Shown: in pieces, positions 11,501-23,542 of the stretch
Numbering within the stretch: position 1 is the first letter of the stretch
How the letters are laid out: each line of letters opens with the position of its first letter
Assembly: GCA_026873275.1 (NCBI GenBank)
Contig: JANTUC010000010.1
Coordinates: forward strand, 434,001 to 498,000
Length of the DNA stretch: 64,000 nucleotides
Origin: Pseudopithomyces maydicus
Taxonomy: Eukaryota > Ascomycota > Dothideomycetes > Pleosporales > Didymosphaeriaceae
Direction: 5' to 3'
Program-made: the position numbers and the translations under genes
Notes under the pieces: model-generated
The model's input: only the letters and a program-made list of their open reading frames with translations
Database searches by the model: none
Told to the model about the DNA's origin: nothing

Positions 11501-14500
11501 CAACTATAATGTATAGCGCCACTACCTCCACACACCAGTGGGGAACTGCTTGGATTGCAGCATCGTTCTGTGTTCTATGGTTCATCTTTGCAAATTGTAA
11601 GCTGCCTGCAACTCGTGCCAATACACTACTGACGAAGAGCTAGTCATTGTCTTGAATATGTTTATTGCTGTCATCCAAGAAAATTTCGATGTTTCCGAGG
11701 ACGAGAAACGTTTGCAGCAGGTCAAGGCCTTCCTGCAGAAGAAAGAGCAAGGGTTCAATTCGTCTGATGGGTAAGTTGATATGCCGACCATCAGATCTTG
11801 ACTGACCTTCGTAGGAACTTATCACTCTCTTCGATCTTCAAATTAGGTTCAGCTTCTCGGAAAGACCCCCTTGACTATGGATCTGCTGCTACGGAAATGC
11901 TTCTCAAAGACGCTGTCGTGCGTGATTTCCTCGACGAAGCAGATGACGAAAATGGTCCACATGACGATGAACCGCAGCCTGGTATCCGCCCTGCACCGAC
12001 CGTTGTAGGGTCTGGAGCACTTTCGACTTTCTGGCAACGATTCAAGCGGCGCATCGTCAACCGAGAGCCTAATCCGTTCTATGCCCCTCTTGATTTTGGA
12101 CGCGCTTATGAAGACCTCGATCCCAGGAGAATGGCCAAAGAAGTTGTCGATGCGACCGAAAAGCGAAAAAAGGCGCAGCGAGACTACCTCCGGAAGCACC
12201 CAAACTACAACGTGTCACTTTTCATGTTCAAGCCCTACAATCCGATCCGCAGATTTTGCCAGAAGATTGTGGGGCCAGGTCGCGGCAGAGATCGCATAGA
12301 AGGTGTAGGTCCTTCGGTGCCTATATGGTACACCTTTTCGGCTTTCATCTACGCTGCTATCATTGCTATGGTTCTCTTGGCCTGCGTCACTACACCACTA
12401 TACCAAAGAGAGTACTTCATGACCCACGAATTCAGTGTCCGTAACTGGTTCGTCTGGACAGACATGGGATTTGCCGTGTTGTTCACCGCGGAAGCTCTAA
12501 TCAAAGTCATCGCAGACGGGTTCTTGTTCACGCCCAACGCTTATTTCCGAGGCTCTTGGGGCTTTATTGACGGCGTGGTGTTGATCACACTGTGGATCAA
12601 CGTAATTACATCGCTACTTAATGAGGGCCAAATCACTCGCACCGTGGGTGCGTTCAAAGCTTTGCGAGCTCTGCGTCTTCTCAATATTAGTGACAGTGCA
12701 CGGGATCATTTCCACTCGCTCATTGTTCGCGGATGGTGGAAATTGATTTCGGTAGGTCTACCCTCTGATCCAAAACCGTACCTACTAACATCGATAGGCT
12801 GCTTTTGTCTCTCTGAGCTTGCTCATTCCCTTTGCTATTTACGGACTTAATCTTTTCGTGGGCCGTATGCAATCATGCAATGACGATGGTTCAAATATCT
12901 TTGATCTGCATGATTGCGTCAACGAGTACTTCAACACGCCCTTCAACGATGACTGGGAAGTCCTTTCCCCACGTGTGGCCTCAAATCCCTACTATGACTT
13001 CGACAACTTTGGCAATTCACTGTTCATTCTATTTCAGATTGTCTCTCAAGAAGGATGGATCGATGTCATGTGGGCGTCAGAATCGATCACGGGTGTGTTC
13101 ACCCAGCCGGAGCCGTTTGTTTCTCAAGGAAACGCCATTTACTTCGTTATTTTCAACTTGCTCGGCGCAGTCTTCGTGTTGACGCTCTTCGTGTCCGTCT
13201 TCATGCGCAACTACACCGAACAGACTGGTGTGGCGTTCCTGACTACAGATCAACGTTCTTGGCTTGAACTGCGAAAACTTCTACGTCAGGTTTCACCATC
13301 GAAGCGACCATCCGGCACAAAAACGCGAGAGTCGTGGGAAGAGTGGTGCTACCGGCGTGCTGTCCGTAAGACCGGCGGTTGGCAACGGTTCATAACGGGG
13401 CTCTTGCTATTTCACCTCGTCCTCCTCTGCCTAGAGTGGTATCCTGGATATCCCCTCTGGGAGAGAATACGCGACTACATCTTTCTACTCTTCACGATCA
13501 TATTCATTGCCAACGTGGTCATCCGAATCATCGGTCTGACCTGGCATCGATTCCGTCGAAGCTCGTGGGATTTGTTCTCGATCTTTGCAGTATCCGGTAC
13601 CTTCGTCACCTCTATCCTCCGATTGACGAACGATAAAGAAAGAGTGTTCGCCCAACTTCATAAGCTGGGGTTAGTCTCGATTGCTCTGCTTCTGATTCCG
13701 AGGAACAATCAACTCGATCAATTGTTCAAGACAGCCGCAGCGAGTTTGGCATCCATTGCCAACCTCTTGGCAACCTGGTTCGTGCTGTTCTTGGTCTATG
13801 CCATCGCACTGACGCAAACCTTCGGTCTGACGAGATTTGGCGAAAACGAGACCGGTAATATCAACTTCCGGAGCGTACCGAAGGCACTCATTCTCCTCTT
13901 CCGAACAAGCACGGGTGAAGGCTGGAATGAATTGATGGAAGACTTCGCCTCGATCGACCACCCTTACTGTACTGAAGGAGAGAGGTACTTCGAAAGTGAT
14001 TGTGGCAGTCCAGAATGGGCTCGGGCCTTATTCGTCACCTGGAACATCCTGAGCATGTACATTTTCGTCAATCTCTTCGTGTCCTTGATCTACGAAAGTT
14101 TCAGTTACGTGTACCAGCGAAGCAGTGGGCTATCGGTCATCAGCCGAGAGGAAATTAGACGCTTCAAACAAGCATGGGCCGAGTTCGATCCTAACGGCAC
14201 AGGCTTCATATCCAGGGATGTTTTCCCACGGTTACTTGGAGTAAGTTCAATGGCACCATTGCGTTTTACACCGCTGACAGGATTTAGGAACTTTCTGGTA
14301 TATTCGAAATGAGAATATACGACGGCGACTTCACTGTGGGCAGTCTCATTGAACAATGTAGCACCAGCCCTAGGGAGTCGTCAAGCCTGCCGGTTTCAGC
14401 CCAAAAGGAGAAACCGGAAATAGACATTAAAAAGCTGAACCAGCAACTAGCCAAGCTTCCTATTGCTGAGGTTCGGCGCAGGCGGCTTCGCATGAACACC

Positions 14501-15318
14501 TTTTATGAGGAGGTGATCGTATCAAGCGACCCCGACCGTGGAATCCAGTTCACTTCACTCCTAATGATCTTGGCTCATCACAAGGTTATCAATGATAACA
14601 AGAGCTTAAGGTGAGCATCATCCAATCTGTACACGCATCTCTCGCTAACCTGTTTCCCAGATTGGAGGAGTTCCTTCGACGCCGAGCGCGTCTTCAACGC
14701 GTGGAGGAGGCCGTACGACGAAATGTCGTGATTGGCTTCTTCGACACGCTCTACTGGTCGCGACGATTCCGCCGCCTGCAACAACAGAAAGAGCATGGAC
14801 GCATGACTGCTGTACCGCAGTTTACAGTTCCAGAGATCTTCATCGACGACGAAGATATCACGGATGCACAGCGTGGACACCAGTCCGCAGTTGGCAGTCC
14901 GATGTTGTCACCTGTTCATCCATACACGGATTCAGCAGGGTGGCGAGCCTCAGGCAGCGACGCGCGGGCGCCATCACCACCGCCCGACATGACGTTACGA
15001 AGCCGAGCAAATTCGATCCAGACGACACCGTTGGGCTCGCCCGTGAGAGCTTCTCCCTTGTCGCCCTCGCGCTCGTCGCCGCAAATGTCCCCCTTCTCCC
15101 CACCGCCAGATGGCGAGTGGCAATTTGCATCAGCACTCAGCCGGCCTCCTAGCCCGCTCGAGGGCGAGGGCGAGCTCGTTGCACCAAGCTCGACGGGTAA
15201 CCGGTCGAGGCAAAACAGCGCGGTCAGTGCAGCCGACGTTTTGGAGGTACTCGACAACTCGGCTTGGGGCGAGAGTATCCGGAGGAGTTTCACCCAACGA
15301 AGGTCGAGCGGTCGGTAG
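8577..15318 (+). CDS. CCH1: Voltage-gated calcium channel alpha subunit Cch1
   Basis: Seven exons (8577-11249, 11296-11596, 11644-11770, 11815-12751, 12798-14240, 14288-14610, 14661-15318) give 2,153 aa, normal for fungal Cch1. A Ser/Pro-rich cytosolic N-terminus (~350 aa) precedes four six-helix repeats. The pore loops show N, E, E, E at the filter position: SSNTYSD (~690), SSENWTT (~955), SQEGWID (~1430), TGEGWNE (~1718). S4-like helices carry spaced Arg in repeats I-III (RIIRLLNL, RIYRVVLAV, RALRLLNI); repeat IV is poor in Arg. An EF-hand-like loop, DPNGTG, lies near 1810, followed by a disordered Pro/Ser tail. By family it forms, with Mid1, the plasma-membrane high-affinity Ca2+ influx channel that feeds calcineurin signalling. 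Mid1 is not in this window. Confidence 0.96.
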
Positions 15319-17104
15319 GCCGTCTCGCTGCCGGCAGCTAGGCTTGGGAACGGTGTCTCGGATGCGGATGATCTACGATTATGACAGTTCAGAGGAGGGT
15401 TTGGTACGGGGTCGCGGTGGGAGGGCCCGCATTGGCCTCAGAAACGGTCACAGGTGTGTTCGGGGTACTACTGGGCACACGGATACGGTTGCATTGGTGT
15501 CTGGGAATCTGGTTTGGGCATGGCGCAACAGCAGGGGATGGGGAGCACGATGGAGGCATTTTGAGGATTTAGTTTTTTCCCCTGGCAAGATGCGGGTTTT
15601 GGCCTGCTTCGGGGGTTGTGCGCGCTTTTTTTGTGTGTGCTGTTTCTTCTGCGCATAGGTTCACATAGACGCACGCGCGGATGTGTGTCAGAGTGTATAG
15701 ACGGTTTGAGATGTTCTGGGAGGAGGGTCACGGGGGCGAGGGTGGTCCTCAGGGGCTGGCTGGCTGGCTGGCTGCATAGCGACGGCGCTGATTCTTTGGA
15801 CTCTTCTCGACGCATCAACACTGCATCAATCAATCCTATCGAATTCTCTCTCGCAGCAAAGTGTTGGCCTGGTACGCCAAATAGACCAAAAATTGGTGCA
15901 TTGGGGCGTCGCTGTGCCCTGCGTGTTTCGCACGCGTCTATTGCGGTCTGGGTGCCCCGGCTCCATGGTGAAACTCGGTTGGCGCATGTGGCGGGGCCCT
16001 CAGACAGCTTGGCCGGGCGTTGCTGCGTCCGAGCTCCCATGAGGGCGACTTGGTGCCAGCTACGGGACCTCCGGACTTGAGACGTTGCGCTGCGAGGCGG
16101 GCTGTCAGAGACACGTAGCGACTCAGAATGTTTTTGCGGGTGGGCCTGCGGAGAGCAGTGCGTCAGAGGCTTGCTGGAGGCCAGAGGGGCTTGTGGTGCG
16201 TGGACGCTCAGGATCCAGTCCGCCACCCAGCGCAATCAGTGAATGTACATCGTAATGTCAGACGGAAATACTGGCGCTCGCCCTCGCCAACGGTGGTTGG
16301 ATCCCGCAAGGCTGCCTCCACCTTGTGATGACGCTGTGCGAGTACGTATCGTGCCTGATTACGCAGCTGGCTGGCTTCGCTCCTGTGACGGAAATTATGC
16401 TCATGGCCACGGGGGACGTTGGATGCGTTGTTCCGTGGCCCGATCTGGCTGTGCAGAGCATCCCTCCAGGCGATCAAACAGGGAGTCTCGTCGTTTGAAC
16501 GGCTGGCGCAGGGGTTCGCCGGTTTCTGCAGCATGGTTCGTGTGGTGTGGGAGCCCTGGTGGTTCGCTAGTGGCCATGGGCCCATGGGCGAAGCTGCATG
16601 CGACCACCTCGTTTCGGCCGCTGGGTCGAGAGACTGAACTGCTTAAACAAAGGTCCGTCCGCGTTCCTGTCCGACGACTACTCTTGCTTTTTGGCATTCC
16701 CATCACTTTCGTTTCTGAACCTGACACATATTCTTTTCTTCGTTGCTGGACGCGCTTCCTTGACGGAGACATATACAAACGTACATACCTACACACACAC
16801 GTACATACAAACATACTTGCTGGCCTGGTTCACCTGTCTATACACACGCTCGTACCCCCACCCCCTCGCATATACTTTCTCGGAAGCTTAAGCTTGAGAC
16901 CCTGAGCTACTCGCCTTGTGCAACGCTTCACATCCCTGAGCTCGGATCTTCCTCGACATCGACCACATTCTTTACACTGGACAGCTGGACCTGTTGAACA
17001 CCTTCACACTCGCTGCTCCAACCACCACACGGAACCAATTCATCCATCCTTTCCAACCTCCAACCTCGATAATCATCGACACTACCACCACACACACCAC
17101 CACA
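15319..17104. other. Intergenic region with long probable 5' leader of the next gene
   Basis: Open frames of up to 255 codons (minus 16235-15468, plus 16243-16905) lack any motif and are probably chance GC-rich frames. From ~16650 the sequence becomes CT- and CA-rich (ACATAC and CACACA units). That is typical of a leader for the gene starting at 17105. Confidence 0.45.
15754..15773 (+). repeat. (GGCT)5 microsatellite
   Basis: Five perfect tandem GGCT units in the gap downstream of the channel gene. Confidence 0.8.
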
Positions 17105-17458
17105 ATGGCCAACACCCGCACCGACCGCTTCGCCTTCCCCTCCCGCACCCCCAGCACCTCCCTCCGCCGCCTCCGCACCGCCTTCAGCCCCACGCGCTCC
17201 TCCCGCAGCGCCTCCCCTTCTTCCACGGGCACCACCTCCCCGCTGGCTCGCACCGGCTCGCCCGACAGCCACCGCAGCTCGGGCTCCATGTCCAGTATCC
17301 GCACCCTGCTGATGCTGCGCCGCAAGCCGAGCGTGCTGGACCTGGAGATGGAGGAGGAGAAGCATCTCTTCAGCCACGAGCTCGAGATGCTGGAGCCCAG
17401 GCCCAGCTTGCAGCAGGTCGAGGTGGGCATCTTTGAGGTGCTGGATGGGAAGTTTTAG
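17105..17458 (+). CDS. Small Ser/Arg-rich protein of unknown function
   Basis: Single exon of 117 aa. I chose the ATG at 17105 because it sits in a strong context (CACAATGGCC) after a long CT/CA-rich leader. The frame stays open upstream to 16994, but that part translates a low-complexity leader. Residues 1-65 are Ser/Thr/Pro/Arg-rich with SRTPSTSLRRLRTAFSPTRS, resembling phosphorylated disordered segments. Residues 66-117 are more ordered and acidic (MSSIRTLLMLRRKP, then LEMEEEKHLFSHELEMLEPR). I do not recognise the family. The clear start context, codon bias and conserved-looking C-terminal half argue for a real gene. Confidence 0.65.
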   Translation: MANTRTDRFAFPSRTPSTSLRRLRTAFSPTRSSRSASPSSTGTTSPLARTGSPDSHRSSGSMSSIRTLLMLRRKPSVLDLEMEEEKHLFSHELEMLEPRPSLQQVEVGIFEVLDGKF

Positions 17459-20062
17459 GCGGAGCATGAGACGAGATGAGATGAGATGAGATGAGCACGA
17501 GATGAGCATGGACATGATGGAGATGGAGAGATCATGCGGCGTTTTCACACCTTTTTTTGTTTTTCTATTCTTTTCGACAAGGTGTTGAGTTGTTATTCAT
17601 GGGATGGGATGCGGGTTTTTCGCTCCCCGGACGGCGTTTCCATTAATGGAGGGGAGGGCGATTTTTCCCACTTCGTTAACGATGTTAAGACACTTCTTCT
17701 TGGGCATTGGACTGTCAGTCACTGCGGTTGACGACCTCGTCGTCTTCTGCATGGCTGGTCGGTTCATTGGCTATTTTATCTTTTGAGGATGGATGGGTGC
17801 GGTGCGAAATCAACAACATATACCCGGACCAGATGGATGGGACAGAACGGTTGGATTGGGATTTTTACATATTCATTTGGTTTCTAGGTGGATATCTAGA
17901 TCACTACTTTTTTTTTGAAATGCAGATTCTTTCTGACTGCCAATTTTTCTCCTGTGCACATACATGATTTTACGTACTCGTACTGCTCGTGGCAAAAAGT
18001 GAAGTCGATCTCGTGTACATCCACAGTGTACCTCGCATAATTGCGTTTCGCTAATCTCTGTCACACGCATCCCATCACATCACCAGTCCTTCTCTCCCGC
18101 CTTCTTTCCTTCTAGAAGCAATCTTCGCACATCTTCGCACATCCACCCCCTCCCTTCCCGCCACGTAAATGCATCCTTCTCCACCCTCTAGCCATCCCCA
18201 AGCATAATCCCTCCCCACCGCATACACAACCCCCCTCCCCATCACCACGTCACAAAAGTCAAACCTGCCACTCCCCTTCCCCAACCAGCATTACCCTCTC
18301 TTCACTCCCACCCACCCCACCATCTTCCCGCCAATCTCCCACGTCCTCGCGTTCGAAGGAATTCTTCCGCACCCAATCTATCCGAGGGCCTCCGACGTCA
18401 CGCTATCGAATCCCTCAAGCGACGCCGTGGACCCTGCAATTTTACAGCCGCGCCAACTAAGAGCGATGGGGTACCGTGTGTGCGTTAGGTAACCAGGCTG
18501 CTCTATCCGGGGCGCTGGGACGGGACGGAGGGTAGACTAGTACAGGTATTGTTATTTGCTTAGTGGGAGTGGAGGGTTAGGTGCGCATGTGCCTAGGGCT
18601 AGGTACATGCAGTACGTACCTGAGAGGCGCTAGGGGGGCCCGCAGCGTGAGATTGGACTACATACTACGCAGGTATCCATCCATGCATGTACCGTGTCTC
18701 CGAGACGAGGCGAGCACAACGCCGCCGGAATGCATACAACACAGTAGATGGATAGTACACTATGCGCGAGGCATTCGTGATGTGCAAATAGACGGCGGAC
18801 AGTACGTCCCTGCTTACGTCCAAGACGGACATTGCGCTGAAACATGCGCGCGCACATGACGTGGAGAACAAAGTGCTGACTACTTGATCACCATGCGCAC
18901 CAGACCACCTACCAATTGTACATGGCGGTACATGGGATACTTTGCGCGGACCAGCACGTCGCGCGAGCAGCCGTCGGACTTTTGTCGTCGCTCGCTGATG
19001 CTTAGGCGGGTAGCTAAGCTACATAAGCTAGGCGCGACGCTCGTTCTGGGTAGGCTATGGGGGCGCAATGAGACGTAAGGCTAGATATGTGTTCACGGAC
19101 TTTATTTCCTTCTCTTTTGCGCATGTACGATTCTGGTTTGGTTGGTTCGATCGTTGGTTCGATCGTTCGGACTCTGGTCCTGGGACTGCGCTATCGATAA
19201 GGCGACTAGGTCGTGTTTCTATCTATGTACATGGACTACCTACCGTACGTACATGGTTTGCCTACCTACGTTAGACATGTATCTAGCATTGAACGTTCCC
19301 AGCTGACATTACATATAATCAGCCCATATTATAACTCTATATACGTCCGGCATATAGCCTTCTTCACCGTCCTGTCTCAATCCGGAAATTGAGCATCAGC
19401 GTAGGCCCTTCCCAGTCATCGTCGTCGACCGGATTGCCAAGCTATCCAACTAGCAAACATCTAGTTCTACGCATATCACATAACAACTCATTTCCCTCAG
19501 GCCCCCCAATCCCCGATCTAATCAAGGGAATTACGTTCTAGCGCCCGTTAACCTGTCCACATCCATACCTGCCTATCGATAGCATTGTCTCCGACGCGGC
19601 GGACTGTTGCGCGGCCCCAGCTCAAGCCTCAGCCCAGCGTCGTGGTTTGCCTTAGCGTAGCGCGCGCGAAAAAAAATAAGCCACGGCTGTGCTGGCGCCG
19701 CTGTTTGACGCGGTTTGCGAGCAGACGCGGCATTTTGCACTGTGGGGTTGGGGATATTGAATTCGCGGATGCCGGCGAGGCGGCTGTTTCGTTTGGTTAT
19801 TGCTTTTCCGGTGGTGGATGACTGGTCACGTGCAGCGAGATGGACCTCGGGATCGTGGGGATGAGAATGCGAGGAATGCGAGGAATGTACTGAGGTACGG
19901 TGTATGGCGAGTGTGAACGCTGTGTGAGAGCTCCATGAAAAGCCTTGGGATTGCTCACGGGATTTCATGAGGGTATTTGCAACCAGCACGACGCATCAAG
20001 GTGTACCTCGGAAGCAGTGAAGGCTGTGAACATGCCTTCCCACACCGTGACATGTCCCACGT
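17459..20062. other. 2.6-kb gap without a supportable gene
   Basis: Contains a C-rich tract at ~18070-18320 and clusters of GTACGTAC- and CCTAGG-type palindromes at ~18590-18620 and ~19220-19270. A GGTTCGATCGTT unit is repeated directly near 19145. No frame shows protein features. The minus frame at 19989-19573 probably lies in the 3' region of the arrestin-like gene. A noncoding transcript is possible but not shown. Confidence 0.45.
17473..17495 (+). repeat. (GAGAT)n microsatellite
   Basis: Over four tandem GAGAT units directly after the stop of the small gene, with further degenerate ATGAG copies to ~17520. Confidence 0.8.
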
Positions 20063-21403
20063 TCACCGTGATTGAATCCGCAGAGCTTCAAACCGCATCC
20101 CTTCAAGCTCGGTTGCAGGAGAGGAGACATTGGACACCAAGCTCGAACCTCGGCTTCGGGTATAGGAAAGCGACACCTCACTAGAAGACGAGTGGTCCAG
20201 CTCATACAAACTCTCATACTCTGGCGCAAGTTCCCCCAACGGTTCCCTGGGTGCATAAAGGGGTAACGGGTCGATCTCAGCCTCTTCGTCCTCCGGCATA
20301 CTAGGTAGTAGCTCTCGAGGGATACGAGGCAAAATCTCAAGCAGCGTTGTGCACCGTATCGTGAACTCTCGACCCTCGTATCTGAGCCCGATGGTGACGT
20401 TGAAGTCATAGCGTCGAGTGACCGTGTACGTCTTGAACGAGGGGACGCATTCCGCATCGTCCACGAGACGAAAGTTATTGGCGAGCTTGAGTTTCTTTCC
20501 AAAGGGCAGGGCTTTGCCCATGTTGGTTTTGGACAGACACGTTACGTGCTTGACTAGCATGTCTTCTGGCTCCGATGCCGATTGGCCGCACATGGATGTT
20601 GTGTGCGTGCTTATTTTGACCGTCACAGAATCCAATTCGCACTGCGCGAATGAAGGTTGATCTGAGGGTTGTGTATTCTCTACCGAAACGTAGAGTGGTA
20701 TGTTCTGCCCCGGAGCGATCGACTCGGGGTAGTAAAGCGTTGGGATGATTCTGGGACCATTGTTGGTGGTGGAATTGCGTCGAGATAGCTTGGAGAGGGC
20801 CTTGTCCATGGCATTTCGACTGTCTGATAGCGGCTTCCATACTTGTGCGTACAGAATGCGCGTACAGATCTTTGGTTCCAAGTGTATGTCTTCGGGGGTC
20901 GGGTGATACGGCAATAATTCTTGCGTTTCCAACGCATGTTGATTTCCACCCCGGCTCAGTGTCGCTCTCAGCATGTAGGATATGATCGCTTGACCACCAG
21001 GCGTATTTGTTTGAAAGGATGGCGGTAACGGGTGCGGACTCTTAAGATACTTTGGTCCATGTTGCCACCGAGAGTATCTTGGTGAGGTCAACTCTGGGAA
21101 CTTGAAATCGAATGTCCATGATTCTTTGCTCCTCACAACGCATTCTGCGAGCAAGTCTTGTTCAAAGTGGAATAGCTGAACACGTTCTTGATACCGCTGC
21201 ATTGGCTGAGTCCCATCGGTATGATGTGGGGTATAGACTGGCCGGGTTGTTGTTGTCGTACATGTCCCGAGGAAACTAATCTTGAGTCGCTTGACATGCT
21301 CTTCGCCCTCGACCCCCAGGACAATTCTTCCGGTGACCTTGTCACCACGACGATACACTCTCGCATTATCGCCGTCGATGAGAATGCGAAGGTCCGGTCC
21401 CAT
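20063..21403 (-). CDS. Arrestin-like N-terminal domain protein
   Basis: Single exon, 446 aa, ATG at 21403. The start (LRILIDGDNARVYRRGDKVTG) matches the arrestin-N pattern of a beta strand followed by a GD-x-V-x-G turn. Arrestin-N and arrestin-C-like beta-sandwich regions span ~1-170 and ~210-375 (the latter with IAPGQNIPLYVSVE and YDFNVTIGLRYEGREF). The C-terminal 70 residues are acidic and Ser-rich, with LPLYAPREP and LAPEYESLY. These are only degenerate relatives of PPxY motifs that recruit Rsp5-type ubiquitin ligases. Family members act as adaptors in receptor or transporter endocytosis. Which cargo this one serves cannot be read from the sequence. Confidence 0.85.
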   Translation of the reverse strand: MGPDLRILIDGDNARVYRRGDKVTGRIVLGVEGEEHVKRLKISFLGTCTTTTTRPVYTPHHTDGTQPMQRYQERVQLFHFEQDLLAECVVRSKESWTFDFKFPELTSPRYSRWQHGPKYLKSPHPLPPSFQTNTPGGQAIISYMLRATLSRGGNQHALETQELLPYHPTPEDIHLEPKICTRILYAQVWKPLSDSRNAMDKALSKLSRRNSTTNNGPRIIPTLYYPESIAPGQNIPLYVSVENTQPSDQPSFAQCELDSVTVKISTHTTSMCGQSASEPEDMLVKHVTCLSKTNMGKALPFGKKLKLANNFRLVDDAECVPSFKTYTVTRRYDFNVTIGLRYEGREFTIRCTTLLEILPRIPRELLPSMPEDEEAEIDPLPLYAPREPLGELAPEYESLYELDHSSSSEVSLSYTRSRGSSLVSNVSSPATELEGMRFEALRIQSR

Positions 21404-22732
21404 GGCTGCTTATGGCATGCAAACAAATGCAGGGTTCAGCACTAAATATGAGCAGCGAAGATCAGAAGCCAGTGCCTGAGACCCTGAAGGAGGATCGGGA
21501 TAGGGCGCTCTTATCGGTATAGTCGGCTGGGGAGAACGTTTACCGGGTCACATTCCAGGTCCGCCAAGGAACGTGAGATTCTGGGCTGCAGAAAAAAGAA
21601 GTGAAAGAGGGAGGTAAGAAGACGCCCAAGTCTTGGAAGATTGCTTGCTCGGCTAGAATATAAAGATGGAAAGCTGGCACCCCTCGTGAAGGGCATACTT
21701 TTCAGCCTTGTAGTTACCCAAGAGAAAGGGAGAGGGCAAACGGCCCCAGCATGCTCCAAATCGAACGACGAGTCGTGGTTGCTGGCTCTCCCCATCGACT
21801 CGAAGCTGCGTCAATCCCTGGTTGGGGGTGCTGCGTTGCCCTGTAGTGCTCCATCGTGGGATACCCCAGCGGGTAGTCTCGGTAACACTCAGTTGCACCG
21901 GAGCCGGACCGCATTTCCTCATGACCACGCTATTTCCAAGATTGTTGGACAAGACAGAATGTTTATCTTGACTGTACCTCACTGGCACCGTGATACGCTG
22001 CAGCCAAGAAGCGGGTGGCCTCTTGGCTGGGGGTCTGGATCAGCCACAGCTGATGACCCCAGGCAACCCCAGACTTGTCTTCAATGTGTCCAACATGGAG
22101 GGCTGCTGGCGGTGTTGGTTCGATGCTTCAACAGATGTATGAAGCTGGAGGCTGTGTGCAGTCGACCCAAGACCGTGGTTCTAGCAGTAGCGCAGCCCCA
22201 TAATGGTACGCAACGCATGTGTGAGACAATATAGAGGGTGGGGGCACATGTGCAAAGAGATGCATACGCAGGTCTCGGGCCAAGCGAATAGCATATGGGG
22301 GTATGCGCGATATTTTCCCTTCCAGAAAACACGCCAGAGGCCTCAATACGTGGTGTAGGCGAGAGCCGGGTCCATAGGTCAATGGGGGGAAGGCACCTTT
22401 GCACCTGGGCATAGGTGGGAGGAAGACGCCAAATGATGGCCAATCGGGAAGCTTTCACAGCGACAGTTACGGCCCCACGAAATATACCATTTGACTGGTT
22501 GTTTTAATATGGTGAAAATAAACACGTGAGCATTGTAGGAGAAATATCTTCTTTAAAAATCTGTATCGAGGACCAAGCACGTGCTGGCCGTCGTGCCCAG
22601 GTGACGCGCTGCCAAGGCTCCACCACGACGCGCTCTCACGCGTAAACCAATTGTGGGTCTGCGGCCTGCGGTCTGCGGAGAGCCTCAAGCGCAGGCCATC
22701 ATTCCCAATCGCAAACTTCGCCCGCGCCCACG
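21404..22732. other. Divergent promoter region, arrestin-like gene and DPB4
   Basis: 1.3 kb between two divergent starts. The plus frame at 21641-22234 (197 codons) has no motif and no good start context, so I do not call it. An ACGCGT box lies at 22638-22643. Confidence 0.5.
22638..22643. promoter_or_regulatory. ACGCGT (MCB-type) element upstream of DPB4
   Basis: The hexamer ACGCGT, bound by MBF in yeasts at G1/S genes, lies 90 bp before the DPB4 ATG. GACGCGC-type near matches lie at ~22603 and ~22627. The position fits cell-cycle control of a replication gene. Function is inferred only from the motif and the gene. Confidence 0.45.
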
Positions 22733-23542
22733 ATGCCTCCACGAAAGAGCAATGTCTCTGTCGCCACAGAAGATACACCCAAGCCCCCCGCCAAACCTAC
22801 AGAAGACGATGGCTTGAACATCGAGGTATGCGCCCCGCGCCCGCATAAAAGCTCGCCAGAAGATCCCCCCGATCCTCGCACCGGTACTGACGAGCATGCC
22901 GTAGGATCTCAACCTCCCCAAGTCGATCGTCCAGCGCCTTGCTAAAGGAGTCCTTCCGCCTAACACGCAGATCCAGAAAGATGCGCTGCTCGCCATGTCC
23001 AAGGGCGCAACCGTGTTCGTGAACTACATCACAAACCAGTATGGTGCCTTCTCACCTCAGACTATATACTAGATAAGCTGACAGTGGAACGCAGAGCCGC
23101 CGAATATGCCGCCCGCCAAGGCAAGAAGACGGTCATGCCCAAAGATGTGTTCGATGCGCTCCAGGAGCTCGAGTTCGACTTCATGCTGCAACGGGTCGAG
23201 GCCGAGGTGCACAAGTTCACGAGCATACAGGCGGACAAGAGGAACACGTACCGGAAGAAGGTGAGAGAGGAGAAGAAGGCGGCGCAGACGAAGCCGACGA
23301 ATGGGGCTGAGGAGGACGAGAGCCCGCCTACGAAGAGGGCAAGGAGGAGTGACGGGGCGGAGCAGGATGACGAGGAAGAGGTGGATGAGACGGTGGATGA
23401 TGTCGAGCAGGAGGATGAGGAGGTGGAAGATGATGAGGTGGAAGAGGAGGTGCCGGATGAGGAGCCTACCGAGGACTTGCTGGAGGAGAGACAGAAAGAG
23501 GACGATGACGATGAGATGGCAGATGGCGATGAAAGCGACTGA
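22733..23542 (+). CDS. DPB4: DNA polymerase epsilon subunit Dpb4 (histone fold, POLE3-like)
   Basis: Three exons (22733-22825, 22905-23038, 23095-23542) give 224 aa. The second acceptor is not the first AG (23084) but GCAG at 23094. Only this keeps frame and restores the helix VNYITNQAAEYAARQGKKT, which aligns without gaps to the human POLE3 histone fold. The fold covers ~32-125: DLNLPKSIVQRLAKGVLPP, KDALLAMSKGATVF, TVMPKDVFDALQELEFD. The C-terminal ~75 residues are almost only Asp/Glu/Val, typical of Dpb4/CHRAC17. Dpb4 pairs with Dpb3 in Pol epsilon, and also with ISWI-type remodellers. A DDT/WHIM chromatin protein is encoded at 4.8-7.5 kb, but no link is implied by that distance. Confidence 0.92.

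Noticed and set aside
15468..16235. 255-codon minus-strand frame downstream of CCH1
   Set aside because: No motif, low-complexity Ser/Pro/Arg composition, and overlap with the CCH1 3' region; typical chance frame in GC-rich DNA.
16640..16900. Telomere- or satellite-like ACATAC/CACACA stretch
   Set aside because: Irregular and short; better explained as the CA/CT-rich leader of the gene at 17105.
19573..19989. 138-codon minus frame after the arrestin-like gene
   Set aside because: Low-complexity His/Ser start and no domain; probably 3' untranslated sequence.
21641..22234. 197-codon plus frame upstream of DPB4
   Set aside because: No recognisable domain or start context, and it lies in a divergent promoter region.
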